NCBI RefSeq assembly: GCF_003284935.1
Contig: NZ_QMEV01000011.1
Location: forward strand, 1-64,000
Direction: 5' to 3'
Source of the DNA: Mycobacterium colombiense
GTDB taxonomy: Bacteria > Actinomycetota > Actinomycetes > Mycobacteriales > Mycobacteriaceae
DNA: 64,000 nt
Position numbers and translations under genes: made by a program
The notes under the pieces: generated by a model
What the model saw: the letters and a program-made list of their open reading frames with translations, nothing else
What the model was told of the DNA's origin: nothing
Databases searched by the model: none
In this document: piece after piece, positions 24,947-35,563 of the stretch
How the letters are laid out: each line of letters begins with the position of its first letter
How positions within the stretch are numbered: the first letter of the stretch is position 1

Positions 24947-26233
24947 TTAGCGATCGTTCGCCGGCTCGCCGCGGCGCCCGATGACGCCGTGCACGGCCAG
25001 GCCGACCAGGTAGAGCACCGAGCCGAACAGCGCGAACGCGGGCGCGTGCCCATCATCGGGAATCAGGATGCCGGCCACCGTAATGGAAACGATGAACGCG
25101 ACCCAGAACAGCGCGTCCTGCACGGCGAACACGTGCCCGCGAAGGGCGTCATCGACGTCCATCTGGATCGCGGTGTCGGCGCAAAGCTTGACCACCTGCC
25201 CGCTGATGCCGAGCAAAAAGCCGCAGGCGACCATCACCGGAAGCAGCAGTTTGGCGCCGGCGACCTCGATGATCGCCGACGCCGCCAATGCGCCGTTGGC
25301 AGTCGCATAGCGCCCCCACCGGCGGATGGCGGGTGGTGTCAGGACGTTGGCTACAAAGGCGCCCAGCCCCGCCGCGCCGAAGAACACCAAGGCTGTGCCG
25401 AATCCCCCGCCCTTGAGGTTGGGCATGTGATGGACCAGCAACAAGACCAGCAGCGAGTTGATCCCGACGACCATCCGGTGGGCGGCCAAGCCCGACAGGG
25501 TGGCGGCGACCGTGGGACGTTGCGCCACCGTGCGCACACCGTGCAGCCAGCCGGTGATCACCGCGTAGATGACCGGCCCGTGGATCGCCCGCCAGGTGTC
25601 GTCGGGGCCCAGGACGCGGGCACCGAACCGCCACGACAACAGCAAGGCGATCGACACGGGAACCGCGGTGATGAACACGATCGCCGAGGCACCCTTGTCG
25701 CTGGCGCCGAAGATGAACCGGGGCACCAGCATGAAGTTTGCGCCGAAAAACGCCGCGATGGCCCCGGACGCGGTGGCGACCGAGTTCATCGTCACCACCT
25801 GCTTGCGCGGCACCACGTGCGGCAGCGACGCCGACAGGCCCGACCCGACGAACCGCGCCAAACCGTTGGCGAACAGCGCACCCAGCAACAGCGGCAGGTC
25901 ACCGGCGCGCAGCGCCAGGATGGTGCCGATCGCCGCGATCAGGATCAGCCGGCCCACGTTGGCGCCGACCAGCACCAGCCGCCGATCCCACCGATCCATC
26001 AGCGCGCCGGCGAACGGTCCCAACAGCGAATACGGCAGGAACAGAACCGCGAAGGCGCGCGCGATGGACAAGGGATCCGCGGCCCGGTCCGGGTTGAACA
26101 GCAGCGCCCCGGCCAGCGCCGCCTGAAACAAGCCGTCGCCGAACTGGCTCGCCACGCGCACCTCAAGCAGCCGCCAGAAATCTGGCAAACCGCGCACCGA
26201 CCGCCAAACCTCGACGGGTGCGCTGGACTGCAT
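24947..26233 (-). CDS. MFS transporter, Rv0037c orthologue
   Basis: A membrane protein with about 12 hydrophobic segments, 428 residues from the ATG at 26231-26233; a GTG five codons upstream is an alternative and Mtb Rv0037c is 441. The MFS hallmark after helix 2 is seen as [20 protein letters not shown]. The sequence is of the efflux type found in actinobacteria, but no substrate can be predicted. It is transcribed divergently from the YqgE/AlgH gene and upstream of the Rv0036c orthologue. Confidence 0.85.
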   Translation of the reverse strand: MQSSAPVEVWRSVRGLPDFWRLLEVRVASQFGDGLFQAALAGALLFNPDRAADPLSIARAFAVLFLPYSLLGPFAGALMDRWDRRLVLVGANVGRLILIAAIGTILALRAGDLPLLLGALFANGLARFVGSGLSASLPHVVPRKQVVTMNSVATASGAIAAFFGANFMLVPRFIFGASDKGASAIVFITAVPVSIALLLSWRFGARVLGPDDTWRAIHGPVIYAVITGWLHGVRTVAQRPTVAATLSGLAAHRMVVGINSLLVLLLVHHMPNLKGGGFGTALVFFGAAGLGAFVANVLTPPAIRRWGRYATANGALAASAIIEVAGAKLLLPVMVACGFLLGISGQVVKLCADTAIQMDVDDALRGHVFAVQDALFWVAFIVSITVAGILIPDDGHAPAFALFGSVLYLVGLAVHGVIGRRGEPANDR

Positions 26234-26376
26234 CCGGGTGGGGATCACCGAAACCGACTTCCAGGGTTGGGTTGGAAAAGCTCGCGCGCGAAAGGGCGGT
26301 CCCAACAACAGTACAAATCTCCGCGGCCTTGCCCCGCGATTGCCCTGGGCCACGATGCACCGGATGCGATGATGGT

Positions 26377-26985
26377 GTGGTGCCCCCGCAGGACGATCCA
26401 GAGGACTACGTAGCACCCGCCGCGCAACGGGTGCGCGCGGGCACCTTGCTGCTCGCCAACACCGATCTTCTCGAACCGACGTTTCGGCGCAGCGTGATCT
26501 ACATCGTCGAACACAACGACGGAGGCACGCTCGGTGTCGTGCTCAACCGCTCCAGCGAAACCGCGGTCTACAACGTGTTGCCGCAGTGGACCAAGCTGTC
26601 GGCCAAGCCGAAGACGATGTTCATCGGAGGACCGGTGAAGCGTGACGCCGCGCTGTGTCTGGCGACGCTGCGCGTCGGCGCCGATCCCCACGACGTGCCG
26701 GGCTTGCGGCACGTGGACGGCCGAGTGGTCATGGTTGATTTGGACGCCGACCCCGACCTGATCGCGCCGTTGGTCGAAGGGGTGCGGATCTTCGCGGGCT
26801 ACTCGGGCTGGACCATCGGTCAGCTCGAAGGCGAAATCGAACGCGACGACTGGATTGTGTTGTCCGCCTTGCCATCCGACGTCCTGGTCGGACCGAGGTC
26901 GGACCTGTGGGGCCAGGTCCTGCGCCGCCAGCCGCTGCCGCTGTCGCTGCTCGCCACCCACCCCATCGACATCAGCCGCAACTAG
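26377..26985 (+). CDS. YqgE/AlgH family protein (DUF179), Rv0038 orthologue
   Basis: A 202-residue protein from the GTG at 26377 (the next codon is also GTG), the same length as Mtb Rv0038. The family signature [38 protein letters not shown] is intact, as are [13 protein letters not shown] and [20 protein letters not shown] (FAGYSGW...) segments. The biological role of this widespread family is still unclear. The longer frame upstream overlaps the MFS promoter region and was not used. Confidence 0.9.
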   Translation: MVPPQDDPEDYVAPAAQRVRAGTLLLANTDLLEPTFRRSVIYIVEHNDGGTLGVVLNRSSETAVYNVLPQWTKLSAKPKTMFIGGPVKRDAALCLATLRVGADPHDVPGLRHVDGRVVMVDLDADPDLIAPLVEGVRIFAGYSGWTIGQLEGEIERDDWIVLSALPSDVLVGPRSDLWGQVLRRQPLPLSLLATHPIDISRN

Positions 26986-27007
26986 GGGCTCTCCCCCAGG
27001 TTTCGGG

Positions 27008-27349
27008 TCAGGGGCACGATTGCGTGCAGCCCGCGCAGCTGCCGGCGCAGGCGGGCGCCGCCGCTTCCTGACGCAGCGCGAAGCGTGCGCTCTGCCAGGA
27101 GCCCGCGGCCAGCGTTCCCAGCGCGCCCATCACACACACGATGAGCACCACCAGCGCGGTGTCCGGGACGGCGGCCATGGCGACCGCGCCGCCGGCGGCC
27201 AACATCACCGCGGCCGCCAACTGGGTCGGCGCCATCGCGCGCAGCGCCAACGCAGTGGCACCGACATTGTGATTGTGCGCCAGCGACCAGGTGCCGAACC
27301 CCGCCGAGGCCACCGCCGCACACATGCACAGCACGCCCGCAATCAGCAT
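27008..27349 (-). CDS. Small membrane protein, Rv0039c orthologue
   Basis: A 113-residue protein (Mtb Rv0039c 115) with three to four hydrophobic segments: residues about 2-22, 40-62 and 66-85. It ends in a cysteine-rich tail APACAGSCAGCTQSCP, which contains four cysteines that could bind metal or form disulfides. The function is unknown. It sits downstream of the proline-rich antigen gene on the same strand, 47 bp away. Confidence 0.8.
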   Translation of the reverse strand: MLIAGVLCMCAAVASAGFGTWSLAHNHNVGATALALRAMAPTQLAAAVMLAAGGAVAMAAVPDTALVVLIVCVMGALGTLAAGSWQSARFALRQEAAAPACAGSCAGCTQSCP

Positions 27350-27396
27350 GGGGTCACAATACGAGCCGGGTGACCGGCCCGCGAACCCGGCCGTCG

Positions 27397-28563
27397 TCAG
27401 TGCTGCAGGAACGAGAAGTTCGGCAGCGGGGGCAGGCCCGGCACCATGGCCAACAGGCTGGGGGCGTGCTGCTGGGTCTGCGCGGGCAGCCCGACCGGCG
27501 CCGCCGGCGCGGTCTGGGCGAGCGGTACCAGCGGAGTCGCGCCGGGTGCCGGGGCAACCGGAACCACGGGAGCGGCAACCGGCGCCGGGGCAACCGGAAC
27601 CACGGGAGCAGCAACCGGCGCCGGGGCGATCGGTGCCACCGGAGCAGCAACCGGCGCCGGGGCGATCGGGGCGGCCACGGGCGCCTGGGCCGGCAATCCC
27701 ACCGGCGCGGCGGCGGGCGCCTGGGCCGGAGCCGGCGTGGTCGCCCCCGGGGCGCTGACCCGGAAGCCGTTGATGATGGCGTCGGTGGCCGGTGCGTCGG
27801 CGACGCTGACCGCACGATCCGTGGTCACGGCCAGCGACACGAGGTACTTGTCGTGTCCCGACGTCGCGATGACGTGGCGGCGCGACGTGTTGAGCGTCAA
27901 GTCACCGTCGCGGTAGGTGCCCTCGACGATCGACGACGGGAAGCCGCCGAAATCGGCCATCGCTGCGTTGGTGGGCTGCCACGCCGGAAGCTTCTGGCTG
28001 TCGACGTAACCGTGGGTGATGGCCTCCTTCGGATCGAAGGCGCCGACCAGCTTGTACACCACGACCTGCGCGTTTGACGAATAGATACTGCTGCCCTGCC
28101 GGTCGGCGATCACCGCGAACGCGTCCGGCACGTTGGGATCGGGCACCTGCGTCCAGCGCGCCGGCACGGGCAAGGTGATGTCGAGCGCCTTGAAGCCCTG
28201 CGGCTTCTGCGGCTCGAACTTCACGCCCTTCGACTGCAGGAATTCGCGGATCGTTCCGGACGTCGCGGGAGCCGGAACCGGCGCCGCCGGGGTGACCGCC
28301 GCGGGCACCGTCGTCCCAGGCGTCGCGGCGGTGGCCGGCGGGGTGATCTGGTTGCCGGCCGGCGGGGCCGCGAGGTACCTGCTCGGCGGCACCAGCTCGG
28401 GCCCAAGGTTCTGCGGTGCCGGCGCGGGAACCGCGGGGACGGGCGCCGGTGCTGGAGGCAACGGGTCAGCCGATGCCGTGCCGCCCGCAACAACCGACAG
28501 GCCCATCAGGCCAGCGACCATACCGCCGAGGAGTGCCCGGTGGACGGGGACGATCTCAATCAT
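27397..28563 (-). CDS. mtc28: Secreted proline-rich 28-kDa antigen homologue (Mtc28, Rv0040c)
   Basis: A 388-residue secreted protein from the ATG at 28563. An N-terminal signal peptide (about residues 8-32, ending ASA-D) is followed by a Pro/Ala-rich segment. Then comes a globular LpqN/LpqT-like domain ([48 protein letters not shown] ... [10 protein letters not shown]). The tail is an extended run of [17 protein letters not shown] repeats, longer than in the ~310-residue Mtb protein. In Mtb this is a T-cell antigen exported to the culture fluid. The repeat tract is the likely site of strain length variation. Confidence 0.9.
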   Translation of the reverse strand: MIEIVPVHRALLGGMVAGLMGLSVVAGGTASADPLPPAPAPVPAVPAPAPQNLGPELVPPSRYLAAPPAGNQITPPATAATPGTTVPAAVTPAAPVPAPATSGTIREFLQSKGVKFEPQKPQGFKALDITLPVPARWTQVPDPNVPDAFAVIADRQGSSIYSSNAQVVVYKLVGAFDPKEAITHGYVDSQKLPAWQPTNAAMADFGGFPSSIVEGTYRDGDLTLNTSRRHVIATSGHDKYLVSLAVTTDRAVSVADAPATDAIINGFRVSAPGATTPAPAQAPAAAPVGLPAQAPVAAPIAPAPVAAPVAPIAPAPVAAPVVPVAPAPVAAPVVPVAPAPGATPLVPLAQTAPAAPVGLPAQTQQHAPSLLAMVPGLPPLPNFSFLQH

Positions 28564-28747
28564 CTGCGTCGGTCCTTCCAATGGCTCAGTACCAGAAGCC
28601 GTCGATAGGGGCTGACTGTAACTAGAGGTCAAAGGCGGTGAATAGGCTCGAAATACACCTGGGATGAACCTCTGATCGCCGCGCAACGGAACCGAGACCA
28701 ACCTGTGGCCGGCGAACTCGCCGTGTCGGCCCTTATACCCTGTTCAG

Positions 28748-31657
28748 GTGACCGACTCCCCGACCACGTCGCCGGCGAGCAGCCCCGGCGCCGCTACGCC
28801 CGACTCCGACGCGCCGCCATATCGCTACACCGCGGCGCTGGCGGGTCGTATCGAGGGCGCGTGGCAGGAGAACTGGGCGAAGCTCGGCACCTTCAACGTG
28901 CCCAACCCGGTCGGTTCGCTGGCCCCGGAAGACGGGTCGCCGGTTCCGGACGACAAGTTGTTCGTACAGGACATGTTCCCCTACCCGTCAGGGGAGGGTC
29001 TGCACGTCGGCCACCCGCTCGGTTACATCGCGACGGATGTCTACGCCCGCTATTTCCGGATGACCGGCCGTAACGTGTTGCACGCGTTGGGGTTCGACGC
29101 CTTCGGGCTGCCGGCCGAGCAGTACGCGGTGCAGACGGGGACCCACCCGCGCACCCGGACCGAGGCCAACGTGGTGAACTTCCGGCGCCAGCTGGGACGC
29201 CTGGGCCTCGGCCACGACAGCAGGCGCAGCTTCTCCACCACCGATGTCGAGTTCTACAAGTGGACTCAGTGGATCTTCCTGCAGATCTACAACGCCTGGT
29301 TCGACACCGCCGCCAACAAGGCCCGCCCCATCGCGGAGCTGATCGCCGAATTCGATTCCGGCGTCCGCGGCCTCGAGGACGGCCGGGACTGGGCCGGGCT
29401 GTCGGCGGGGGAGCGGGCCGACGTGATCGACGGCCACCGGCTGGTCTACCGGGCCGACTCGATGGTGAATTGGTGTCCCGGTCTGGGCACCGTGCTGGCC
29501 AACGAAGAGGTCACCGCCGACGGCCGCAGCGACCGCGGCAACTTCCCGGTGTTCCGGAAACGGTTGCGGCAGTGGATGATGCGAATCACCGCCTACTCCG
29601 ATCGGCTGCTCGACGACCTCGAGGTGCTGGATTGGCCGGAGCCGGTCAAGACCATGCAGCGCAACTGGATCGGCCGGTCCACCGGGGCCAAAGCGCTGTT
29701 CGCGGCGACCAAGTCCAATGGCGAGGCGGTCGATATCGAGGTGTTCACCACCCGGCCCGACACGCTGTTCGGCGCCACCTATTTGGTGCTGGCCCCGGAG
29801 CACGACCTGGTCGACGAGCTGGTCGCCGCCTCCTGGCCGGAAGGCACCGACCCACGCTGGACGTATGGGGCCGCGACACCCGCAGCTGCCGTCGCCGCGT
29901 ACCGGCAGGCGATCGCGTCGAAGTCCGACCTCGAGCGCCAGGAGAGCAAGGCGAAGACCGGCGTCTTCTTGGGCAGTTACGCCGCCAACCCCACCAACGG
30001 GAAACCGGTGCCGATCTTCATCGCCGACTACGTGTTGGCCGGGTACGGAACCGGGGCCATCATGGCGGTTCCCGGCCACGACCAGCGTGACTGGGACTTC
30101 GCCCACGAGTTCGGCCTGCCGGTCGTGGAAGTGATTGCCGGCGGCGATATTTCGGAGGCCGCCTATGCCGGCGACGGGGTGCTGGTCAACTCCGGCTACC
30201 TCGACGGGCTGGATGTGGCCGCGGCCAAGGAGAAGATCACCGCCCGCCTGGAAGCCGAGGGACGCGGCCGGGCGCGCGTCGAATTCAAGTTGCGCGACTG
30301 GCTTTTCGCGCGCCAGCGGTACTGGGGTGAACCGTTCCCCATCGTCTACGACACCGACGGGCGTGCGCATGCACTCGACGAGGCGGCACTGCCGGTCGAG
30401 CTGCCCGACGTGCCGGATTACTCGCCCGTGCTCTTCGATCCCGATGACGCCGACAGCGAGCCCTCGCCGCCGCTGGCCAAGGCCACCGACTGGGTGCACG
30501 TCGAACTGGATCTGGGTGACGGCCTCAAGCCCTATCACCGGGACACCAACGTGATGCCGCAGTGGGCCGGCAGCTCCTGGTACGAACTGCGCTACACCGA
30601 TCCGCACAACTCGGAACGGTTCGCCGCCTTGGAAAACGAGGCCTATTGGATGGGTCCACGCCCGGCTGAGCATGGGCCGCGGGACCCGGGCGGGGTGGAC
30701 CTGTACGTCGGCGGCGCCGAACATGCCGTGCTGCACCTGCTGTATGCGCGCTTCTGGCACAAGGTCTTATACGACCTGGGCCACGTCAGCTCACGGGAGC
30801 CCTACCGCCGGCTGGTCAACCAGGGCTACATCCAGGCCTTCGCCTACACCGACGCGCGCGGGTCGTACGTGCCGGCCGAAGAAGTGGTCGAGCGGGACGG
30901 CCGATTCTTCTGGCCGGGGCCCGGGGGAGAGGTCGAAGTCTTCCAGGAGTTCGGCAAAATCGGTAAGAGCCTGAAGAATTCGATCTCACCCGACGAGATC
31001 TGCGACGACTACGGCGCCGACACCCTGCGGGTCTACGAGATGTCGATGGGGCCGCTGGAGGCCTCCCGCCCCTGGGCCACCAAGGACGTCGTCGGAGCCC
31101 ACCGCTTCCTGCAGCGCGTGTGGCGGTTGGTCATCGACGAGCAGACCGGTGACACCCGCGTGGTCGACGGGCCCGCCCAGGAGCTGGCCGCCGGCACGCT
31201 GCGAGCGCTGCATCGCACCATCGCCGGGGTCGCGGAAGACTATGCGGCACTGCGGAATAACACCGCTGCGGCCAAACTGATCGAATACACCAACCACCTC
31301 ACCAAGGAGCACCGCGACGCGGTGCCCCGCGCGGCGGTCGAGCCGCTGGTGTTGATGCTGGCCCCGCTGGCCCCGCATATGGCCGAGGAGCTGTGGCTGC
31401 GGCTAGGCCACGAGACCCCGCTGGCGCACGGTCCGTTCCCGGTTGCCGATCCCGCTTACCTGGTCGAGGACACGGTGGAGTACCCGGTGCAGGTGAACGG
31501 CAAGGTCCGCGGACGAGTGGTGGTGGCCGCCGATGCCGATCAGGACACGCTGAAGGCTGCAGCCCTCGCCGATGAAAAAGTTCAGGCGTTCTTGGCGGGA
31601 GCCAACCCGCGCAAGGTGATCGTGGTCCCCGGCCGGCTGGTCAACCTGGTCGTCTAG
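28748..31657 (+). CDS. leuS: Leucyl-tRNA synthetase
   Basis: A class I aminoacyl-tRNA synthetase of 969 residues, the expected size, with a GTG start. The HIGH-type motif is HVGHPLGY in [21 protein letters not shown], and the KMSKS-type motif is [10 protein letters not shown], with G-K replacing M-S. The editing (CP1) domain is present between them ([25 protein letters not shown]), and the C-terminal domain with [17 protein letters not shown] ends the protein. It charges tRNA-Leu. Its TAG stop shares the palindrome CTAG with the stop of the convergent SDR gene. I saw no T-box or attenuator in the 180-bp leader. Confidence 0.98.
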   Translation: MTDSPTTSPASSPGAATPDSDAPPYRYTAALAGRIEGAWQENWAKLGTFNVPNPVGSLAPEDGSPVPDDKLFVQDMFPYPSGEGLHVGHPLGYIATDVYARYFRMTGRNVLHALGFDAFGLPAEQYAVQTGTHPRTRTEANVVNFRRQLGRLGLGHDSRRSFSTTDVEFYKWTQWIFLQIYNAWFDTAANKARPIAELIAEFDSGVRGLEDGRDWAGLSAGERADVIDGHRLVYRADSMVNWCPGLGTVLANEEVTADGRSDRGNFPVFRKRLRQWMMRITAYSDRLLDDLEVLDWPEPVKTMQRNWIGRSTGAKALFAATKSNGEAVDIEVFTTRPDTLFGATYLVLAPEHDLVDELVAASWPEGTDPRWTYGAATPAAAVAAYRQAIASKSDLERQESKAKTGVFLGSYAANPTNGKPVPIFIADYVLAGYGTGAIMAVPGHDQRDWDFAHEFGLPVVEVIAGGDISEAAYAGDGVLVNSGYLDGLDVAAAKEKITARLEAEGRGRARVEFKLRDWLFARQRYWGEPFPIVYDTDGRAHALDEAALPVELPDVPDYSPVLFDPDDADSEPSPPLAKATDWVHVELDLGDGLKPYHRDTNVMPQWAGSSWYELRYTDPHNSERFAALENEAYWMGPRPAEHGPRDPGGVDLYVGGAEHAVLHLLYARFWHKVLYDLGHVSSREPYRRLVNQGYIQAFAYTDARGSYVPAEEVVERDGRFFWPGPGGEVEVFQEFGKIGKSLKNSISPDEICDDYGADTLRVYEMSMGPLEASRPWATKDVVGAHRFLQRVWRLVIDEQTGDTRVVDGPAQELAAGTLRALHRTIAGVAEDYAALRNNTAAAKLIEYTNHLTKEHRDAVPRAAVEPLVLMLAPLAPHMAEELWLRLGHETPLAHGPFPVADPAYLVEDTVEYPVQVNGKVRGRVVVAADADQDTLKAAALADEKVQAFLAGANPRKVIVVPGRLVNLVV

Positions 31658-32325
31658 CGCCCGGTGGGTCGCAGCACCAGCTCGTGGACGTGGCCATCGG
31701 GCGGGGTGGTCACCGCATGGGCGACCGCTGCCGCGACGGTTTCGGGCTTCAAGAAGTTGGCGGGGTCATAGGTGCCGCCCTCGAACTCGACGAGTTCGCG
31801 CTGCATGTCGCTGTCGGTGCGACCCGGATAGATCGTCGTCACCCGCAGCTCCGGTTCGTCGCCGCGTAGCGAGTCCGCGAAGGCGCGCAGCGCGAACTTG
31901 CTGGCCGAATAGGAAGCCATGCCCCGCGACGCGTTGCGCCCAGCGCCGGAGTTGATGAACACCACCTGGCCGCGGGCCCGGCGCAGCGCGGGCAGCAGCG
32001 CCAGCGTAAGTTCGACCGGCCCAAAGACGTTCACGGCGAAGGTGGCCCGCCACTCGTCGATGTCCGAGTCGGCGACGCTGCCGGGTATGGCCAATCCCGC
32101 GTTGTGCACCAGCACGTCGAGCTCGTCCACGACTTCGCAGGCGGCCTCGATGTCGCCGGAGTCGGTGAGGTCCAGCGGAAATGTGGTGGCGCCGAGCCGC
32201 TCTGCGACCGCGTCGAGCCGATCGGATGGCCGGCCGGCCAGTAGCAGGGTGTGGGTGGGGGCCAGCGCCGCGGCGATGGCCGAACCGATACCGCCGCCGG
32301 CGCCGGTGATGAGTGCATTGGGCAT
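31654..32325 (-). CDS. Short-chain dehydrogenase/reductase
   Basis: A classical SDR of 223 residues from the ATG at 32325 ([16 protein letters not shown]). The Rossmann motif [11 protein letters not shown] in LVHNAGLAI and the catalytic YSASK are all present, with the Ser in FINSGAG. It is slightly shorter than most SDRs (about 250) because it ends soon after the substrate loop. Substrate unknown. The stop codon shares CTAG with leuS, so these convergent genes overlap by four bases. Confidence 0.85.
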   Translation of the reverse strand: MPNALITGAGGGIGSAIAAALAPTHTLLLAGRPSDRLDAVAERLGATTFPLDLTDSGDIEAACEVVDELDVLVHNAGLAIPGSVADSDIDEWRATFAVNVFGPVELTLALLPALRRARGQVVFINSGAGRNASRGMASYSASKFALRAFADSLRGDEPELRVTTIYPGRTDSDMQRELVEFEGGTYDPANFLKPETVAAAVAHAVTTPPDGHVHELVLRPTGR

Positions 32326-32384
32326 GCCCGGCAGTTTACCCACAGCGTGGAGCGCGGGCTAAAGCTGTTGCAGCAGCGGCCTTT

Positions 32385-32888
32385 TCAGGCTTCCTTCCGC
32401 GCGGGCGGCACCCCCGCGGGTCCGGACGTCGGATCACCGGAGGCCAGCCGTTCCAGGGGCGCCAGCGCCTGCATCAGGGTGTTGAGGTCCGACGTCGGCA
32501 GCTGGCTCAGCATCGCGGCCAGGGAAGCGCGGCGATTGGCCAGCGACTCACCGTGCACGGCCCGCCCCCGCGGCGTGATGTCCACGAGCACCGCACGAAG
32601 ATCGGACGGGTCGCGGGACCGCTTGACCAGTCCGATCTTTTCGAGACGGCGGATCGCGACGGTCGTGGTGGGGGTGCGCACCCGTTCGTGTGCGGCGAGA
32701 TCGGTCATCCGGATCGGGCCCTGGTCGAGCAAGGTGACCAGGATCGACAATTGCGCCAGGGTCAGCTCCCCGGCCGCCGCACCGCTGGGGTCGCCCCGGC
32801 GCAGAATCGCAAACAATTTGGACAGCGCTCGGTGCAAACCCTCGGCGAGCTCGGCTACCTCGGCCGGGTTCGTTTCGCTGTCCGCCAT
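32385..32888 (-). CDS. MarR-family transcriptional regulator, Rv0042c orthologue
   Basis: A 167-residue winged-helix regulator. The DNA-binding core is LTLAQLSILVTLLDQGPIRMTDLAAHERVRTPTTTVAIRRLEKIGLVKRSRDPSDLRAVLVDITPRG, where the Asp-x-Arg wing is clear. Flanking helices would form the dimer interface. A perfect 19-bp palindrome lies three bases upstream of its ATG, suggesting autoregulation. The ABC transporter operon lies just upstream on the same strand (its ATPase gene ends 65 bp before this start) and is the nearest other candidate target. Confidence 0.88.
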   Translation of the reverse strand: MADSETNPAEVAELAEGLHRALSKLFAILRRGDPSGAAAGELTLAQLSILVTLLDQGPIRMTDLAAHERVRTPTTTVAIRRLEKIGLVKRSRDPSDLRAVLVDITPRGRAVHGESLANRRASLAAMLSQLPTSDLNTLMQALAPLERLASGDPTSGPAGVPPARKEA

Positions 32889-32890
32889 AA

Positions 32891-32909
32891 ATCGGGAGTC
32901 TATCCCGAT
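32891..32909. promoter_or_regulatory. Perfect palindrome, candidate MarR operator
   Basis: ATCGGGAGTCTATCCCGAT has 7-bp perfect arms around a 5-base centre. It sits immediately before the MarR-family start codon (ATG at 32888) and 45 bp after the ABC ATPase stop. The size and symmetry fit a winged-helix dimer site. Confidence 0.6.
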
Positions 32910-32953
32910 ATGAGGTGCTTACAAGGGAGCTATTGCCCACCAGTTGTTGCAGA

Positions 32954-33703
32954 TCAAAGGACTTGGGACAAAAACCGCTGCAGCCGTTGGGTCTCGGCCG
33001 CATCGAATATCTGCTCGGGAGGCCCCGATTCCACAACCTTGCCGTGATCCATAAACACGACGGCGTCGGACGCCGACCGTGCGAATCCCATTTCGTGGGT
33101 TACCACAACCATTGTCATGCCGTCGGCGCCGAGATCGGCAATGAGTTGCAGTATTCCCTTGACCATTTCGGGATCCAGCGCGGAGGTTGCCTCGTCGAAA
33201 AACATCACCTGTGGTGCCATCGCCAACGCGCGCGCGATCGCGACCCGCTGTTGTTGACCACCCGACAGCATGCCGGGGCGGGCAGCGGCCTTGTGTTTCA
33301 GGCCAACTCGGTCCAGCTGTGCCATCGCCAGGTCGCGGGCCTCGTCCGCGGGCAGCCGGCGTAACTTGCGCGGCGCCATCACCACGTTGTCCAGGACGCT
33401 GCGGTGCGGGAACAGGTTGAAATGCTGGAACACCATGCCGATCCGCTGGCGGAGCTCGTTGGGATCGTCGCGCAGCACCGATCTGCCGTCCAGCAGAATG
33501 TCGCCGCTGTCAGGCTCATACAGGCGGTTCAGCGTGCGCAGCAGGGTCGACTTGCCCGAGCCGGACGGCCCGATGATCGCCACGGTGCTGCCGGCGGGTG
33601 CCTCGATGTCGACACCGCGCAGCACCTTGCTCCCGCCCAGAGTTTGGTGAACCTCTTTGGCCGCCAGCGAGACTGACGCACGCCGGTGAATGGCGGAGGT
33701 CAC
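32954..33703 (-). CDS. Amino-acid ABC transporter, ATP-binding subunit (GlnQ type)
   Basis: A 249-residue ATPase of the polar amino acid family. Walker A GPSGSGKSTLL, Q-loop GMVFQHFNLFPHRSVLDNV, signature LSGGQQQRVAIARALA, Walker B VMFFDEATSALDPE and switch His VVVTHEMGFAR are intact. The FNLFPH segment is characteristic of GlnQ/HisP-type importers. It overlaps the fused binding-protein/permease gene by ATGA, so the transporter is encoded by just two genes. Confidence 0.93.
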   Translation of the reverse strand: MTSAIHRRASVSLAAKEVHQTLGGSKVLRGVDIEAPAGSTVAIIGPSGSGKSTLLRTLNRLYEPDSGDILLDGRSVLRDDPNELRQRIGMVFQHFNLFPHRSVLDNVVMAPRKLRRLPADEARDLAMAQLDRVGLKHKAAARPGMLSGGQQQRVAIARALAMAPQVMFFDEATSALDPEMVKGILQLIADLGADGMTMVVVTHEMGFARSASDAVVFMDHGKVVESGPPEQIFDAAETQRLQRFLSQVL

Positions 33704-35514
33704 GTGATCTCCTGGCCGAACGTCGTCGCGAGCATGTCGGCCTCGTCGTCGGGCGCGGCGGCGCGCCGGCCGCGACGGAGCCGGGTGTCGATGTAATTGA
33801 CCAAATGCGTGAGCGGAATGGTCAATAGCAGGTAAAAGAGGCCGGCTGCCACCAACGGCGAAAGGCTGCCGGTTTGGGCGTTGAGGTCCCGTCCCACTTG
33901 GAACAGTTCTCGCTGGTCGGCGATCAGGCCCAGGAAGTACACCAGCGCGGACGCCTTCAGCAGGCCGATGGCCTGATTGACCAGGGCGGGCAAAACGCGT
34001 CGGATCCCCTGCGGCACCACCACCAGCCGCATCGCGGTGACATAGCTGAAGCCCAGTGCCCGGGACGCTTCCAGTTGTCCGGGGTCGACGCTTTGAATTC
34101 CCGAGCGCAGGATCTCGCCGATGTAGGCGGCGGCCATCAATCCGAGTGCGGCGATGCCGAGCGGGTACGGGTTCTTATTGGTCAGGCCGCTCACCAGTGG
34201 GCCGACCCCCATCCCGATGAGCAGGATGATCACCACCTCGGGCAGGCCTCGGAAGATGTCGGTGTACACCCGAGCGGGCCAGCGCAGCCAGCGCCGGTGC
34301 GAGATTCCGGCCATTGCCAGCACCATGCCGAGCGCCAGGCCGATCACGAGGGCGCTGTTGGTCAGGATCAGCGTGTTGGGCAACCCGGTGGCGAACAACA
34401 TCGGGATGGCTTGTCGGTACATGTCCCAGTCGAAGAAGGAATCACTCAGCTGGGCCAATGCTGATTTCGGCGCGGGCGGCCCCGCCGGTGACCGGTGCTG
34501 TTTCGCGATCGCGGCGAAGTCCGGCAACCTGGGCATGGGCGCGGCTTTGGAACCGGGTTTCCAGCCGGGCGGCAGCGACCTTGGCACCCACTGGCTGTAC
34601 AGGTGCGCCCAGGTGCCGTCGGCGATGACGGCGTCCAGCCCGGAATTGAGTGCGTCGATCAACGGCTTGTTGCCCTGCGCGACCGCATACGCCACGAAAT
34701 TGCCTGGGCTGTAGGTGTTCGCGGCGACCACCGCCGGATCACCGGGGCGAATGACGGTCGCCGCCAGGGTGCCCGGCGCCACCCACGCATCGATCTGGCG
34801 GGTCTTGAGGCTGGCGTACAGGGTGGCGAAGCCCGGGTACTTCACCGGTTGCAGGTGCAAGACGTCGACGACGTAGGACTCCTCGACGGTTCCTTGCACG
34901 ACGCCGATGCGCTGGCCGGCCGCGAGGTCGCTGAATTTGTGGATGGCCGAACCTGGCGGTACCACCAGCGAATAGAAGCCGAAGTCGTAGCCGTTGGTGA
35001 ACGACACCGTGCGCCGGCGGGCGTCGGTGGCTTTCACCGCCGCCGAACCGACGTCGAAGCGCCGCGACGCCACCTGGGCCAGCAGCGCGGAGAAGTCGGT
35101 GCTCACGAAGCGGACCTGCAGACCCAGCTTGTCGGCGATGGCGCGCAGCAATTGGTTGTCGAAGCCGCTGAATTCGCCGGTGGGGTTGATGCAGATGTTG
35201 GGCGGGGCGTCCGACAGCGTGCCGACCGTCAGCACTCCGGGCACCCCCAGGCCCAGGGCGCCGGGGTCGACCGCGCCGAGCGGCTCGACCGACGCCGTCG
35301 TGTCGCGGTCGTCCTCACCGGTGGTCGGGTTGTCCGTCACGTCCTTGGGCAGGGTCCGCGCGCTGTCCACCCCGGCCGGCGCGCATTGATTCCAGTCCGC
35401 GGCCGCGGGCGCCATCGGCCCGCCCAGCGCGAGGCCGCAGACCATGAGGACTGTCGCGGCCAGGGCGGAGGCCCTTCCGCGGCGCTTGGTGTGCCGGCCC
35501 ACGCGCAAACTCAT
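33700..35514 (-). CDS. Amino-acid ABC transporter: substrate-binding protein fused to permease
   Basis: A 604-residue fusion from the ATG at 35514. A signal sequence (about residues 12-38, ending AAA-D) is followed by a family 3 periplasmic binding domain (GVLTVGTLSDAPPNICINPTGEFSGFDNQLLRAIADKLG ... DAVIADGTWAHLYSQWVP). A linker and an amino-acid permease domain follow, with about five membrane spans and the coupling motif EASRALGFSYVTAMRLVVVPQGIRRVLPALVNQ. Binding domain and permease are normally separate proteins, although such fusions occur in actinobacteria and firmicutes. The signal plus following segment would place the binding domain outside and tethered. Likely substrate: a polar amino acid such as glutamine or glutamate. 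Confidence 0.9.
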   Translation of the reverse strand: MSLRVGRHTKRRGRASALAATVLMVCGLALGGPMAPAAADWNQCAPAGVDSARTLPKDVTDNPTTGEDDRDTTASVEPLGAVDPGALGLGVPGVLTVGTLSDAPPNICINPTGEFSGFDNQLLRAIADKLGLQVRFVSTDFSALLAQVASRRFDVGSAAVKATDARRRTVSFTNGYDFGFYSLVVPPGSAIHKFSDLAAGQRIGVVQGTVEESYVVDVLHLQPVKYPGFATLYASLKTRQIDAWVAPGTLAATVIRPGDPAVVAANTYSPGNFVAYAVAQGNKPLIDALNSGLDAVIADGTWAHLYSQWVPRSLPPGWKPGSKAAPMPRLPDFAAIAKQHRSPAGPPAPKSALAQLSDSFFDWDMYRQAIPMLFATGLPNTLILTNSALVIGLALGMVLAMAGISHRRWLRWPARVYTDIFRGLPEVVIILLIGMGVGPLVSGLTNKNPYPLGIAALGLMAAAYIGEILRSGIQSVDPGQLEASRALGFSYVTAMRLVVVPQGIRRVLPALVNQAIGLLKASALVYFLGLIADQRELFQVGRDLNAQTGSLSPLVAAGLFYLLLTIPLTHLVNYIDTRLRRGRRAAAPDDEADMLATTFGQEIT

Positions 35515-35563
35515 CAGTGTCACCGTAACGACTGAACGGCGACGCGGCCCGGTCAGCGTCGAT

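Noticed and set aside
27480..27740. Minisatellite at the end of the Rv0040c homologue
   Set aside because: The repeats encode the Pro/Ala tail in frame; variable length is expected for this antigen family.
28564..28747. T-box or leucine attenuator before leuS
   Set aside because: No T-box sequence (TGGNACCGCG-like) or Leu-rich leader peptide was found in the 180 bp.
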